Positions 23,118 through 33,609 of a stretch of DNA of 64,000 nt are shown one piece after another. The stretch covers positions 248,001 to 312,000 of the forward strand of contig NZ_AOGX02000024.1 in the NCBI RefSeq assembly GCF_000332475.2, read 5' to 3'. The position numbers were made by a program, and so were the translations under genes. Under the pieces are notes generated by a model. The model was not told the origin of the DNA and did no database searches. It saw only the letters and a program-made list of their open reading frames with translations. The stretch comes from Leptospira yanagawae serovar Saopaulo str. Sao Paulo = ATCC 700523. Its GTDB lineage: Bacteria; Spirochaetota; Leptospiria; Leptospirales; Leptospiraceae. Positions within the stretch are counted from its first letter, which is position 1, and each line of letters opens with the position of its first letter.

Positions 23118-23423
23118 TTAAACCTTAGCAAAATCCAAATTTGCTCCGTCAGCGAACGTCACTACGGCTTTTTTGTAGTGAGGTCTTTGTGACGGCATGT
23201 TTCTAAAACGTTTCATTTTCCCACGGTAAACTGCGACGTTTACATTTGTTGGAACCACGTTATACATTTGTTTCAGAGCCTGTTTGATCAAAGTTTTGTT
23301 CGCATCCGGGTGGACTTTGAACGTATACTTGACAGTTCTTTTTCCCATACGTTCGCCAATTGTTTGAAGGTCTTGCGACTTCTCTGTTACAACTGGTGAT
23401 AAGATTACATTCTCTAGGTTCAC
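23118..23423 (-). CDS. rplW: 50S ribosomal protein L23
   Basis: 101 aa. [19 protein letters not shown] and [20 protein letters not shown] match L23, the docking site at the tunnel exit for SRP and trigger factor. Confidence 0.96.
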   Translation of the reverse strand: MNLENVILSPVVTEKSQDLQTIGERMGKRTVKYTFKVHPDANKTLIKQALKQMYNVVPTNVNVAVYRGKMKRFRNMPSQRPHYKKAVVTFADGANLDFAKV

Positions 23424-23427
23424 TGTC

Positions 23428-24063
23428 TTATCCCTTCTTAGAATACTGAGCCTGAAGCTCTTTTAAAGCGCTTTCAGAGATTACTAACTTGTTATTATAG
23501 AGGATGTCTCGGCAAACGACTCGTTTGCTGTTCACATATTTGAGGTTCTCTATATTGCGAGTGGATTTTTTGAGGAATTGGTTTTCACCAGCTACCACAA
23601 AACCCACGTTACCCTTCTCTGCAATGTCCATGTTCTTCAAAATGTTGTAGATGGACTTTGTGGAGTAAGAAGAAGGTTCTACGTCTTCTATGATCGCGAT
23701 TCTGTTTTCTTCTGCCTTTTTATTCAGGATGGAGAGAACAGCCTTTTTCTTAACGCTGCGTGACAGGTTTGAGGAATAATCTCTTGGTTTTGGTCCATGA
23801 ATGATACCACCACCAACGAAATGAGGAGCTCTGATGGATCCTTGTCTTGCACGACCAGTTCCTTTTTGAGCCCAAGGTTTGATTCCCCCACCGCGAACTT
23901 CGGAACGATCTTTCGTAGAATGTGTCCCTTGTCTGTTGTTCGCATTTTCAGCTTTAACCGCATCATAGATGGCTCCAAGCGAAATGCCGGTAGCAAATAA
24001 TTCTGCCGGAAGTTCAACTTCGCTTACGAATACGCCTTCTTTATTGTATTTACGCGCTTTCAT
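23428..24063 (-). CDS. rplD: 50S ribosomal protein L4
   Basis: 211 aa. The tunnel loop [20 protein letters not shown] and the segment [14 protein letters not shown] are clear. In E. coli L4 represses the S10 operon; no leader is evident here because rpsJ directly follows tuf. Confidence 0.98.
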   Translation of the reverse strand: MKARKYNKEGVFVSEVELPAELFATGISLGAIYDAVKAENANNRQGTHSTKDRSEVRGGGIKPWAQKGTGRARQGSIRAPHFVGGGIIHGPKPRDYSSNLSRSVKKKAVLSILNKKAEENRIAIIEDVEPSSYSTKSIYNILKNMDIAEKGNVGFVVAGENQFLKKSTRNIENLKYVNSKRVVCRDILYNNKLVISESALKELQAQYSKKG

Positions 24064-24074
24064 GTTCTACCTAT

Positions 24075-24698
24075 CTATCCGATTTTTTCTATCGTAACGA
24101 TACCACGTTCCCTTCCTGGAACCGGACCGGATACAAATACCAAGTTGGCGTCTGCATCAATTTTTACTACTTTCAGGTTTCGAACAGTTGTCTGCTCAGA
24201 ACCCATTCTTCCGCCCATTTTCAAACCCTTGAACACACGTCCAGGAGTTGTGTTCGATCCAATCGAACCAGGGTGTCTTTGGAAACGAGAACCGTGTCCT
24301 GCAGGACCACCAGCAAATCCATGGCGTTTTACAACACCTTGTGTTCCCTTCCCTTTTGAAGTTCCGGTCACTTTTACTGTATCATCTAAAGCAAAAATAT
24401 CTGCGAGTTTCACTTCTGAACCCACGGCAACACCCTCAAACCCTTTGAACTCAACCAAAGTTTTTTTAGGAGTCGCGATATTCGCTTTTTTGATATGTCC
24501 TAACTCGGCCTTTGTTAAGTGTTTCTCTTTGGCATCACCAAAAGCCAATTGGACTGCTTCGTAGCCGTCATTCGCTTCTGTTTTTACCTGGGACACAAAA
24601 CAAGGACCCACGCGTAAAACAGTTACAGTAACCATCTTACCGTCGTTATTGAATATGTGGGCCATGCCCAATTTTTCGCCGATTAAACCTTTAGCCAT
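24075..24698 (-). CDS. rplC: 50S ribosomal protein L3
   Basis: 207 aa. [20 protein letters not shown] at the start and the block [20 protein letters not shown] with [15 protein letters not shown] identify L3. Confidence 0.98.
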
Positions 24699-24709
24699 GG
24701 ATCCTATCC

Positions 24710-25018
24710 TTAGGATTTAATATCTACGGAAACTCCAGCAGGGAGTTGAAGCTTCATCAGGGCTTCTACCGTATCTTCATTCGTATTTAAAATATCGATG
24801 AGTCTCTTATGAGTTCTCATTTCAAACTGTTCTCTAGCTTTTTTATTCACGTGCGGAGAACGTAATACCGTGTAGATTTCTTTTTTCGTTGGGAGTGGGA
24901 TTGGACCGGAGACAGTAGCTCCGGTCCTCTTCGCAGTCGCAACGATTTCAAAGGTTGATTGGTCAATCAACCGATGATCGAAAGCTTTTAACTTAACGCG
25001 AATTCTTTGTCCAGCCAT
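24710..25018 (-). CDS. rpsJ: 30S ribosomal protein S10
   Basis: 102 aa. [19 protein letters not shown] and the [20 protein letters not shown] block are diagnostic. It begins five bases after the tuf stop, so the S10 genes are fused to tuf without a separate promoter region. S10 is also the antitermination factor NusE. Confidence 0.98.
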
Positions 25019-25023
25019 TGCGA

Positions 25024-26229
25024 TTACTCAACGATCTCCGCAACAACACCAGAACCAATCGTTCTTCCACCCTCACGGATAGCGAACTTCAAACCTTGGT
25101 CCATAGCAATCGGGTGGATCAGTTCGATTGACATCGTAACGTTATCACCTGGCATTACCATTTCCATTCCACCAGGTAAGTTACAAACACCAGTGATGTC
25201 AGTAGTTCTGAAGTAGAATTGTGGACGGTAGTTGTTAAAGAATGGAGTATGACGTCCACCTTCGTCTTTTGTAAGAACGTAAACTTCCGCTTTAAACTTT
25301 TTGTGTGGAGTGATGGTACCTGGTTTCGCGAGAACTTGACCTCTTTCGATGTCTTCTTTTTTCGTTCCGCGAAGAAGAGCACCAATGTTGTCCCCTGCTT
25401 CCGCTTGGTCGAGAAGTTTACGGAACATTTCAATACCAGTAACAACTGATTTTGAAGTATCACGGATACCAACAATCTCGATCTCGTCGTTGATCTTAAG
25501 AACACCTTGCTCAACACGACCAGTTGCAACAGTTCCACGACCAGTGATTGAGAACACGTCCTCAACTGGCATTAGGAAAGGTTTATCAACGATACGAGTA
25601 GGGTTTGGAACGTAAGTATCAACAGCTTCCATCAATTTCAAAATGGATTTCATTCCAAGGTCTGAATCTTCACCTTCTAGAGCTTTTAATGCAGAACCAG
25701 AGATGAAAGGTGTTTTATCACCAGGGAAGTTGTATTTGTTAAGAAGGTCTTTGATTTCCTCTTTTACCATCTCAACCATATCATCTCTTTCATCAGCAGC
25801 AAGCATGTCTGCTTTGTTGAGATAAACCACGATGTAAGGAACACCAACTTGGCGAGCAAGGAGGATGTGTTCTTTTGTTTGTGGCATAGCACCGTCAGTT
25901 GCAGATACTACGAGAATCGCGGCGTCCATCTGAGCAGCACCAGTAATCATGTTTTTTACATAGTCCGCGTGACCAGGACAATCTACGTGTGCATAGTGAC
26001 GGTTAGGAGTTTCATATTCCTGGTGAGACGTTGCAATAGTGATCCCACGAGCCTTTTCTTCTGGCGCGTTATCGATTTGGTCATAAGCAACAGCTTTGTT
26101 CTTACCACCAATCGCTTTCGCAAGGGTAGTAGTGATCGCCGCTGTTAGCGTAGTTTTACCGTGGTCAACGTGACCAATAGTTCCGATGTTTAAGTGTGGT
26201 TTTGAACGGTCAAATTTTTCTTTAGCCAT
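25024..26229 (-). CDS. tuf: Elongation factor Tu
   Basis: 401 aa. GTP-binding motifs: G1 [11 protein letters not shown]3 DCPGHADY, G4 NKAD; domain 2 has [14 protein letters not shown], and the C-terminus [13 protein letters not shown] is standard. EF-Tu delivers aminoacyl-tRNA. It lies between the EF-G-like gene and rpsJ; only this copy is seen in the window. Confidence 0.99.
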   Translation of the reverse strand: MAKEKFDRSKPHLNIGTIGHVDHGKTTLTAAITTTLAKAIGGKNKAVAYDQIDNAPEEKARGITIATSHQEYETPNRHYAHVDCPGHADYVKNMITGAAQMDAAILVVSATDGAMPQTKEHILLARQVGVPYIVVYLNKADMLAADERDDMVEMVKEEIKDLLNKYNFPGDKTPFISGSALKALEGEDSDLGMKSILKLMEAVDTYVPNPTRIVDKPFLMPVEDVFSITGRGTVATGRVEQGVLKINDEIEIVGIRDTSKSVVTGIEMFRKLLDQAEAGDNIGALLRGTKKEDIERGQVLAKPGTITPHKKFKAEVYVLTKDEGGRHTPFFNNYRPQFYFRTTDITGVCNLPGGMEMVMPGDNVTMSIELIHPIAMDQGLKFAIREGGRTIGSGVVAEIVE

Positions 26230-26278
26230 TGTTAGAATCTACTCCTCAATCGTGGTGCAAGACCCGATATTCGGTTCT

Positions 26279-28207
26279 TTACTCCTTTAGAACTGCATAA
26301 AATTCAGAGGTAAAAGCAGTCCTTTCCCAAGAAATGCCAATCCCTTTGGTCATGTTTCTAAGAGCCCCTGAAAAGCCAAGCAGGTTTTGGGCCGATGCAT
26401 TGGCTTTTAAGTGACTCTTCCCTGCCACAGCCTCAAAGATGGATACCACCTTTGCGTTCCTGCGACTTAGATCAGAAAGAACTACACCTAAGTGGTCTGC
26501 GTCTACCATCACTTCGATCTCAGTGAGTGGACAAACCAAATATGTGTTTGATGGAAAACACTCCTTCACTCCTGCAAGTATTGCTACCTTGAGTAATGTG
26601 AGAGTGGTTTGTAGGTCTCCCTTAGGCATCTCGTAAGAGAGAACTCTAAGTCTGAGGCCACAAACTTCCTCACCGTAAAACCCGTGTAAGCAGGCTTCCA
26701 TGAAAGACGTTTCTATCGAATGTTTTACTTCTTCCGGAAGACTTACCTCGAAGGCAATATGCTTCGAAAAATCGGCAGTATCTTCCAGGACTGCGATGAG
26801 CGCGCCGCTTGACTTTTGGTCTTCAAAGGCACGATGCTCTAGGGCAACCTTATGAGACATTTTTTTAAAAAGCTCTAATTTGGCAATGTTTATCGAACTA
26901 AAAGAGAGTTTTTTTTCCGTTTTCTCAGAAATCCGACGGATTCCGATTTCCAAATGCAACTCCCCTCGCCCATATAGGACAATTTGTCCCGTATCCTCCT
27001 TTATCTCGAGGCGGTACCCTGGGTCTTCCCAAACAAGCTCTTCTAAGCGACATAACCAAAACTCTTTATCCGAAGATTCTTCCGGTTCGATCACGATGGA
27101 GAAAGGACTAGGATACCGATTGGAGACGTCTGTTCGGTCTTTCGCTACTTCGTTCTTCCGAAGGGAGACCGGGTTACCAGGCAAAAGGACCAAGTCATTG
27201 TGGGATTTGAGTAAAATGAGTTTTCCTTTCTCTAAGGCAGGTACACGAGACGCTCCATCAGAACCGAGAAACTGAAACAGTCCTTCGGGTTTGGATTCTT
27301 CTCTTGAGGATTTTCCATCCCATTCGTCCAATGTGATTTTTTTGAGACTGGTAAGTTCCATATCTTTGGTGGGGTATACAACCGCATAACGTCCGATATC
27401 GGGAGCCATCCGGCGAGAGAGAACGAGGAGAGGGAATCCACTAGAAATGAGTTCCCCTGTATCTTTTGGTTCCGTCCAAAGCACCAAATCCAAAAGTTCC
27501 CGAACCCCCTCTCCTGTTTTAGCAGAACCTCCATACACTGGATAGAGTTTCCCAGTCTTTGGACCCGTGCGTAAACCAATCATAGACAAATCAGTTTGTC
27601 CCGATGGGTCATTCCAGGAGGAAATCAATAGGTCGTCGTTCCAAGAGAGAAGTTCTTCTTTTACTGTCTTGGGAAAAGAGGATGCGTTGTTTAGATAAAA
27701 TTCCAATGTTCCAAATTTATCTTTTTGGAATAAGGAAACAGGTGCCCCACCCAAAATTTCCTCAAGAGAAACCAAAGAATCCAAATAATCATCCCCAAAC
27801 CGATCAAGTTTGTTGATAAAAAAAACCATCGGAACCTTTGCCATCCGCAACTCTTCGATGACTAATCTTGCTTGTGATTGGACAACCGTTCCTGCCTCCA
27901 AAACCACAATCGCGGTTTCCATCGCTGGCAGTAAATCAGTGACTTGGTTCCTAAAATCAATATGACCTGGTGTATCAATCAGTTGGATTTCAAATGTTCC
28001 AAAGGAGGTTTTCCATGGTACAAGATGAAAACTGGTGCGGATGGAGATCCCCCTCTCAATTTCTTCTTGGAGTTGGTCAGATTCAGTATTACCATCTTCA
28101 ATGGTGCCCACAGCAGAAATGACACCTGCTTCGAATAAGATTCGTTCGGTGAGGGTAGTTTTCCCAGAATCAATATGAGCAAAAATGCCAATGGTGCGGT
28201 AGGTCAT
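26279..28207 (-). CDS. EF-G-like translational GTPase in the fusA position (divergent)
   Basis: The 642-aa protein has the translational GTPase layout: G1 AHIDSGKTT (residues 10-18), a switch-I segment ERGISIR (Thr replaced by Ser), G3 DTPGHIDF, G4 NKLDR and an EF-G-type domain V near the end (LRNMTKGIGISWE, where EF-G has LRSMTQGRA-like). It is some 50 residues shorter than EF-G. The tip of domain IV, SYHDVDSS in EF-G, reads SYEMPKGD here. Its place between rpsG and tuf is where fusA usually sits. It may be a specialised factor (EF-G2, TetM-like or other), with the housekeeping EF-G elsewhere (inference). Confidence 0.85.
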   Translation of the reverse strand: MTYRTIGIFAHIDSGKTTLTERILFEAGVISAVGTIEDGNTESDQLQEEIERGISIRTSFHLVPWKTSFGTFEIQLIDTPGHIDFRNQVTDLLPAMETAIVVLEAGTVVQSQARLVIEELRMAKVPMVFFINKLDRFGDDYLDSLVSLEEILGGAPVSLFQKDKFGTLEFYLNNASSFPKTVKEELLSWNDDLLISSWNDPSGQTDLSMIGLRTGPKTGKLYPVYGGSAKTGEGVRELLDLVLWTEPKDTGELISSGFPLLVLSRRMAPDIGRYAVVYPTKDMELTSLKKITLDEWDGKSSREESKPEGLFQFLGSDGASRVPALEKGKLILLKSHNDLVLLPGNPVSLRKNEVAKDRTDVSNRYPSPFSIVIEPEESSDKEFWLCRLEELVWEDPGYRLEIKEDTGQIVLYGRGELHLEIGIRRISEKTEKKLSFSSINIAKLELFKKMSHKVALEHRAFEDQKSSGALIAVLEDTADFSKHIAFEVSLPEEVKHSIETSFMEACLHGFYGEEVCGLRLRVLSYEMPKGDLQTTLTLLKVAILAGVKECFPSNTYLVCPLTEIEVMVDADHLGVVLSDLSRRNAKVVSIFEAVAGKSHLKANASAQNLLGFSGALRNMTKGIGISWERTAFTSEFYAVLKE

Positions 28208-28230
28208 GGTTTATTGGTATGTCGGAAAAT

Positions 28231-28256
28231 AAAAAAGCCAGGTTAAAACCTGGCTT
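28231..28256 (-). terminator. Strong intrinsic terminator between rpsG and the EF-G-like gene
   Basis: On the minus strand an 8-bp GC-rich stem (AAGCCAGG/CCTGGCTT, 28235-28256) with a 6-base loop is followed by six Ts. It lies in the 77-base gap after the rpsG stop and should uncouple rpsL-rpsG from the downstream EF-G-like gene and tuf, at least partly. Confidence 0.85.
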
Positions 28257-28284
28257 GATAGTGATGGGAATCGAATATAAGAGA

Positions 28285-28758
28285 TTACCAGCGGTAGTGA
28301 GAGAATGCCTTGTTGGCATCTGCCATCTTTCTGATGTCTTCTTTTTTCTTGATCGCAGATCCTGTGCCTTTTTGTGCTTCCATAAATTCTGCAGCCAATT
28401 TGTTTTTCATCGATTTTTCATTTCTACCACGGCTATACTTGATAAGCCATCGGATTCCAAGAGCAAGACGTCTTTCCGGACGAACTTCGATTGGAACTTG
28501 GTAGGTCACCCCACCCACTCGACGGGATTTTACTTCCACTTGTGGTTTTGCATTTTCTAAAGCTTCTTGGAAAACGGCAAAAGGATCTTGTCCTGTTTTT
28601 TTCGCAATGACTTCTAATGCGTCGTAGAACACTGCTTCTGCGACACTTTTTTTACCATCTACCATAAGGCAGTTGATAAACTTGGAAATCACTTTGTCGT
28701 TGTATTTTGGATCGCCTTCGATGTGGCGCGGTTCAACTTTTCCTCTTCTTCTAGACAT
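28285..28758 (-). CDS. rpsG: 30S ribosomal protein S7
   Basis: 157 aa. MSRRRGKVEPRHIEGDPKYN and the ENAKPQVEVKSRRVGGVTYQ block, then RRLALGIRWLIKYSRGRNEK, are S7 features. It follows rpsL by 14 bases and is followed by a terminator. Confidence 0.98.
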   Translation of the reverse strand: MSRRRGKVEPRHIEGDPKYNDKVISKFINCLMVDGKKSVAEAVFYDALEVIAKKTGQDPFAVFQEALENAKPQVEVKSRRVGGVTYQVPIEVRPERRLALGIRWLIKYSRGRNEKSMKNKLAAEFMEAQKGTGSAIKKKEDIRKMADANKAFSHYRW

Positions 28759-28772
28759 ATACCTTTCTCCGA

Positions 28773-29147
28773 TTACGCTTTAGGACGCTTCGCGCCGTAT
28801 TTAGAACGTCCTTTGCGACGTTTGTCCACACCGAGTGTATCCAGTGTTCCACGAATGATATGATAACGAACCCCTGGTAAATCTTTTACCCTTCCTCCAC
28901 GGATGAGAACTACGTTGTGTTCTTGGAGGTTGTGGCCTTCGCCTGGGATGTAAGCAGTGACTTCAATTCCAGTAGTGAGTCGAACCCTTGCTACTTTACG
29001 AAGAGCAGAGTTTGGTTTTTTAGGAGTGAAAGTCATCACCCTTGTGCAAACACCACGTCTCTGTGGGCAAGCTTTCAGGGCAGGAGATTTAGTTCTTTTC
29101 TTTTGGTCTTCTCTTCCAATACGGATGAGCTGGTTAATTGTAGGCAT
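28773..29147 (-). CDS. rpsL: 30S ribosomal protein S12
   Basis: 124 aa. [40 protein letters not shown] and [16 protein letters not shown] are all present. The two Lys residues that mutate to streptomycin resistance (in KKPNSALRK and GGRVKDLPG) are wild type. Confidence 0.98.
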   Translation of the reverse strand: MPTINQLIRIGREDQKKRTKSPALKACPQRRGVCTRVMTFTPKKPNSALRKVARVRLTTGIEVTAYIPGEGHNLQEHNVVLIRGGRVKDLPGVRYHIIRGTLDTLGVDKRRKGRSKYGAKRPKA

Positions 29148-29187
29148 TCGATTCCTTCTTCTACTTCTCTTTTTAAAAAAATAATGA

Positions 29188-29277
29188 CGTTTTCGTCCAA
29201 AATTCCAGACAAGGACATTTTGTAAACGAAAACATGATTTTTGTCCCTAGAAACCATCCAATTTGGATGATTTCTAG
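29188..29277 (-). other. Structured rpoC-rpsL intergenic region (leader or processing site)
   Basis: The 146 bases between rpoC and rpsL contain, in transcription order, a 13-bp hairpin (29247-29277, CTAGAAATCATCC/GGATGGTTTCTAG with 5-base loop) and an 8-bp inverted repeat (GTTTTCGT at 29189-29196, ACGAAAAC at 29226-29233). Neither has a T-run, so they look more like an RNA processing or leader structure than a terminator. Confidence 0.55.
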
Positions 29278-29293
29278 AAGATTTCCTTAATGA

Positions 29294-32200
29294 CTAATCG
29301 TCATCGTCCTCATCATCAGAATCATCTGATTCTTCTTCCAACTCATCTTCATCTTCGTCTTCTTCCGCCACAAGTCTTGAGAGTGTGGCAGTTGAAACTG
29401 GAGCTGCTTCTGAGAGTTCAGAAAGTTCTTCTTCCTCTTCTTCTGATTCAAGGTCCCAATCCAAGTCCCCAGGGAGTTCTTTGAAAACTTCAATGTCACG
29501 GTATTTTTTCATACCAGTTCCCGCAGGGATCATGTGACCAATGATGACGTTTTCTTTGAGGCCCATTAGGTTGTCTGTTTTTCCTTTGATCGCCGCATCC
29601 GTTAGAACCTTTGTTGTTTCTTGGAACGATGCTGCCGAGAAATAAGACTCAGTGTTAAGAGATGCTTTGGTCAAACCAAGAAGCACTGGAGTTCCTTGTG
29701 CAGGAGATCCCCCCTCTTTTTCCACTCGGTCGTTTTCTTCATCAAATAGGAATTTATCCACTTGTTGTTGGTTCACAAAGGATGTGTCCCCACTATCTGT
29801 GATGATCACCTTACGAAGCATTTGGCGGACCACAACTTCGATGTGTTTATCATTGATATGAACCCCTTGCAAACGGTATACCTCTTGCACTTCGGATACT
29901 AAGTATTCATGGAGTGCATTTGGTCCCTTAATGGTAAGGATATCATGTGGGTCAAAGTTTCCTTCATCCAACTGGTCACCTCGTTTTACGAAGTCACCTT
30001 GGCGAACACGGATTTGTTTTCCGATTGGGATCGCCACTTTTACCTTCTCTTGTTCTGGTGAATCAGGTAGGATATAGAGGATTCGTTTTTCTTTTACGAT
30101 TTCCCCTTTGTCTTCGATTTTACCATCGATTTCAGCGAGTGTGCAGGCGTCTTTTGGACGGCGTGCTTCAAAAAGTTCGTCTACCCTTGGAAGACCACCC
30201 GTGATATCACGAGTTTTTTCAGCCACAGATGGGATTTTGAAGATCACATCCCCTTCTCTGACTTTGTCTCCATTTTGGAATTGGAGGAGTGCATCCACAG
30301 GTACGGAATACCCATCCGAACCAATAATGACTTTAGGAACAAGACGGTCTTTTTTCTGCTCTACCACTTTGAGGATGATATTGGAAGTTTTCGGATCCAC
30401 ATCACGACGGACGTTTTTACCAATTTCCAAATCTTCCCATTGAATGGTTCCCGCAGTTTCCGAAACAGCCACTTCATTGTATGGGTCAAACTCAGCGAGT
30501 GCTTTGTTTTCTTCTACAATTTGGCCTTCTTCTGCTTTTAAGATGGTTCCGATTTTTACGGGAATCACAATGTCATCACCGAGAATGCGTAGTGTGGTTC
30601 CCACAAGTGATACAACACCCGCTTGGTCGGATGTGATGCGTTGTTCAGTGGATTCACCCACTTGCGTTGCAAACACTTCCCCTTTTTCCAAACGTTGTCC
30701 GTCCACAATCCTCACACTCGATAGAGATTCTGTGTTGAACTCTTGGATGAGTCGGTTTACGATAATGGTTCCGCGACGAGCAAACACTTTTGCTCCATTT
30801 GCATTGGTCACCAAACGACCGTTAATGGATTTTACAAGAGATCTAAATGGAACTTTATGTTCTTTCTCTTGGATCGTTGCAGAAGCCGCACCACCCACGT
30901 GGAAGGTTCTCATGGTAAGCTGAGTTCCTGGTTGGCCGATCGATTGAGCCGCAATGGTTCCCACTGCTTCCCCAATCTCTGCAGGAACTAGGCGTGCCAT
31001 ATCCATACCATAACATTTTGTACAAATTCCATGGCGGGAACGGCAAGTCAGAGGTGATCTCACTTTGATTTTATCATAACCAAGGTTTTCAATTTGTTGG
31101 CCAAGTGCTCTTGTGATGAGGGTATCTTTTGGAAATACGACTTTCTCAGTCACAGGGTCCACTAGGTCTTCTGCAGTGTAACGACCGAACACTCTGTCCG
31201 CAAGGGAAACAATGACGTTCTCACCTTCTTTTACGATACCGAGAGTGATGTTTGCTTTGGTTCCACAATCATCTTCCGAAACAATTACGTCCTGAGAAAT
31301 ATCCACAAGACGACGAGTGAGGTAACCGGCATCGGCAGTTTTTAACGCTGTATCCGCAAGACCTTTCCTCGCACCATGTGTAGAGATAAAAAATTCTAAG
31401 ACCCCAAGGCCTTCACGGAAGTTGGAACGAATCGCAAGTTCAATGATTTCCCCAGACGGTTTCGCCATAAGTCCCCGCATCCCTGCAAGCTGGCGGATCT
31501 GTTGTTTGGATCCACGTGCACCAGAAGCTGCCATGACGTATACCGGGTTAAACCCAGCTTGGTCTTTTTCAAGTTCCTTAAACATCCCTTCGGTAATGCG
31601 GTCATTGGTTTTGGTCCAAATCTCAATTACCTTTTTACGACGTTCTTCGTTTGTGATGATCCCTTTACGATACTCCATATCCGCTTTTTCTACTTCTTTG
31701 TTGGCATCATTCACAAGTCCCTCTTTTTGTGGGGATACTCGGATGTCATCAATTGAGATCGTAGGAGCAAATACAGTTGCGTAACGGTAACCAAGTCGTT
31801 TGATTTCATCGAGCATCACAACAGTGATCCCAGGTCCAAACTTCTCGTAAACGTCTGCAATGATTTTGTTTGTTTCTTTGTCACCGAGGGTTCTGTTGAT
31901 GTAGACATACCCTTTTGGCATCACTTGGTTGAAGATAAGCCTTCCCGGTGTGGTTTCGATGATTTTCCCTTCGTGTAAAACAGAGATTTTGGAGCGAATC
32001 TCAACCGTTTTTGTTTCAATCGCATACATCACCTCTTCAAGCCCTGTGAAGAATTTTCCTTCTCCCTTCGCGTCTTTTACTTCAGACGTGAGGTAATAAA
32101 TTCCAAGAACGATATCTTGTGTTGGTCCACAAATTGGCTGTCCATTTGCTGGGTTTAATATGTTATGCGGTGATAACATTAACATCCAAGTTTCGAGCTG

Positions 32201-33595
32201 TGCTTTTGGCGCGAGCGGAACGTGGATCGCCATTTGGTCACCGTCAAAGTCAGCGTTAAACGCATGGCATACGAGTGGGTGGAGTTTGATTGCCTTTCCT
32301 TCTACAAGGACTGGTAAAAATGCTTGGATACCAAGTCTATGAAGAGTCGGAGCACGGTTGAGTAGGACTGGGTGTTCTTTGACGACTGTTTCCAATACAT
32401 CAAAAACTTCTTTGTCTTCTGCTTCGATTTTTTTCTTCGCAGACTTGATGTTTGGTGCAAGTTCCAAATCCACAAGGCGTTTCATGATGAATGGTTTGAA
32501 TAGTTCCAAAGCCATTTTTTTTGGAAGACCCATTTGGTGGTACTTAAGTTCAGGACCCACGACGATAACGGAACGACCCGAGTAATCCACACGTTTCCCA
32601 AGTAGGTTTTGGCGGAAACGACCTTGTTTTCCTTTGAGCATGTCAGAAATCGATTTCAATGGACGATTTCCTTTTCCTTTTACGGTACGTTTGCGACGGC
32701 TGTTATCAAAAAGAGCATCGACTGCTTCTTGTAACATACGTTTTTCGTTTCGTACAATGATCTCAGGCGCTTTGAGTGCAAGGAGTCGTTTCAAACGGTT
32801 GTTACGGTTGATCACACGGCGGTACAAATCGTTTAGGTCGGAGGTAGCAAAACGTCCTCCTTCCAACTGCACCATCGGACGAAGTTCTGGTGGGATCACT
32901 GGAACGACATCTAGAACCATCCATTCAGGACGGTTTCCCGAATCACGGAAGGCTTCAAGAACTTCAAGGCGTTTGAAAATACGTTTGTCGGAGATTTTGT
33001 TTTTATCTTGGATCTTTTGGCGGATCACACGAGCTTCTGCATCGACGTCGATACGTGCGAGCAGTTCTTTGATGGCGTCCCCACCAATCCCTGCGATAAA
33101 CTTATCACCGTATTCATCTAAATAATTATGGTATTCATCTTCATCGATGAGTTCCCCTCTGTTCCTTCCGGAATCAGCTGGGTCAATGATCACATACTTC
33201 TCAAAGTAAAGGACACTTTTGAGTTGGTTTATCGTCATATCAAGAAGGAGTCCCATACGAGATGGAACCGAACGGTAGTACCAAATATGCGAAACAGGTG
33301 CCGCCAGTTCAATATGGCCCATTCTTTCGCGACGCACTTTGGAGTGAGTTACCTCAACGCCACATTTGTCGCAAACCACTCCCTTATAACGGATGGATTT
33401 GAATTTACCGCAGTAACATTCCCAATCCTTTGTGGTTCCGAAGATTTTTTCACAGAAAAGACCATCGCGTTCCGGTTTTAGGGTACGGTAGTTGATCGTT
33501 TCTGGTTTTTTCACTTCCCCGAAAGACCACTCTTTGATCCGCTCGGGTGAAGCCAAACGGATCGTAATCGATTCGAAACTATTGTAATTTCTCAT
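29294..33595 (-). CDS. rpoC: RNA polymerase beta' subunit
   Basis: The 1433-aa protein has the N-terminal zinc site [20 protein letters not shown] (CxC...CxxC), the catalytic [12 protein letters not shown] and the second zinc region [13 protein letters not shown], and no large inserts. The last 22 residues are nearly all Asp and Glu with two Ser ([20 protein letters not shown] plus two more Asp), part of a longer acidic tail absent from E. coli. It follows rpoB by 14 bases. Confidence 0.99.
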   Translation of the reverse strand: MRNYNSFESITIRLASPERIKEWSFGEVKKPETINYRTLKPERDGLFCEKIFGTTKDWECYCGKFKSIRYKGVVCDKCGVEVTHSKVRRERMGHIELAAPVSHIWYYRSVPSRMGLLLDMTINQLKSVLYFEKYVIIDPADSGRNRGELIDEDEYHNYLDEYGDKFIAGIGGDAIKELLARIDVDAEARVIRQKIQDKNKISDKRIFKRLEVLEAFRDSGNRPEWMVLDVVPVIPPELRPMVQLEGGRFATSDLNDLYRRVINRNNRLKRLLALKAPEIIVRNEKRMLQEAVDALFDNSRRKRTVKGKGNRPLKSISDMLKGKQGRFRQNLLGKRVDYSGRSVIVVGPELKYHQMGLPKKMALELFKPFIMKRLVDLELAPNIKSAKKKIEAEDKEVFDVLETVVKEHPVLLNRAPTLHRLGIQAFLPVLVEGKAIKLHPLVCHAFNADFDGDQMAIHVPLAPKAQLETWMLMLSPHNILNPANGQPICGPTQDIVLGIYYLTSEVKDAKGEGKFFTGLEEVMYAIETKTVEIRSKISVLHEGKIIETTPGRLIFNQVMPKGYVYINRTLGDKETNKIIADVYEKFGPGITVVMLDEIKRLGYRYATVFAPTISIDDIRVSPQKEGLVNDANKEVEKADMEYRKGIITNEERRKKVIEIWTKTNDRITEGMFKELEKDQAGFNPVYVMAASGARGSKQQIRQLAGMRGLMAKPSGEIIELAIRSNFREGLGVLEFFISTHGARKGLADTALKTADAGYLTRRLVDISQDVIVSEDDCGTKANITLGIVKEGENVIVSLADRVFGRYTAEDLVDPVTEKVVFPKDTLITRALGQQIENLGYDKIKVRSPLTCRSRHGICTKCYGMDMARLVPAEIGEAVGTIAAQSIGQPGTQLTMRTFHVGGAASATIQEKEHKVPFRSLVKSINGRLVTNANGAKVFARRGTIIVNRLIQEFNTESLSSVRIVDGQRLEKGEVFATQVGESTEQRITSDQAGVVSLVGTTLRILGDDIVIPVKIGTILKAEEGQIVEENKALAEFDPYNEVAVSETAGTIQWEDLEIGKNVRRDVDPKTSNIILKVVEQKKDRLVPKVIIGSDGYSVPVDALLQFQNGDKVREGDVIFKIPSVAEKTRDITGGLPRVDELFEARRPKDACTLAEIDGKIEDKGEIVKEKRILYILPDSPEQEKVKVAIPIGKQIRVRQGDFVKRGDQLDEGNFDPHDILTIKGPNALHEYLVSEVQEVYRLQGVHINDKHIEVVVRQMLRKVIITDSGDTSFVNQQQVDKFLFDEENDRVEKEGGSPAQGTPVLLGLTKASLNTESYFSAASFQETTKVLTDAAIKGKTDNLMGLKENVIIGHMIPAGTGMKKYRDIEVFKELPGDLDWDLESEEEEEELSELSEAAPVSTATLSRLVAEEDEDEDELEEESDDSDDEDDDD

Positions 33596-33609
33596 ACTTT
33601 TTCCCTTCC

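Noticed and set aside
26279..28207. Tetracycline resistance protein (TetM/TetO type)
   Set aside because: The motif pattern is equally distant from TetM, and the chromosomal place between rpsG and tuf favours an EF-G relative. Resistance should not be claimed.
29075..29257. Small 60-aa frame antisense/upstream of rpsL
   Set aside because: It consists of the rpsL 5' end in another frame plus the structured gap; no independent evidence.
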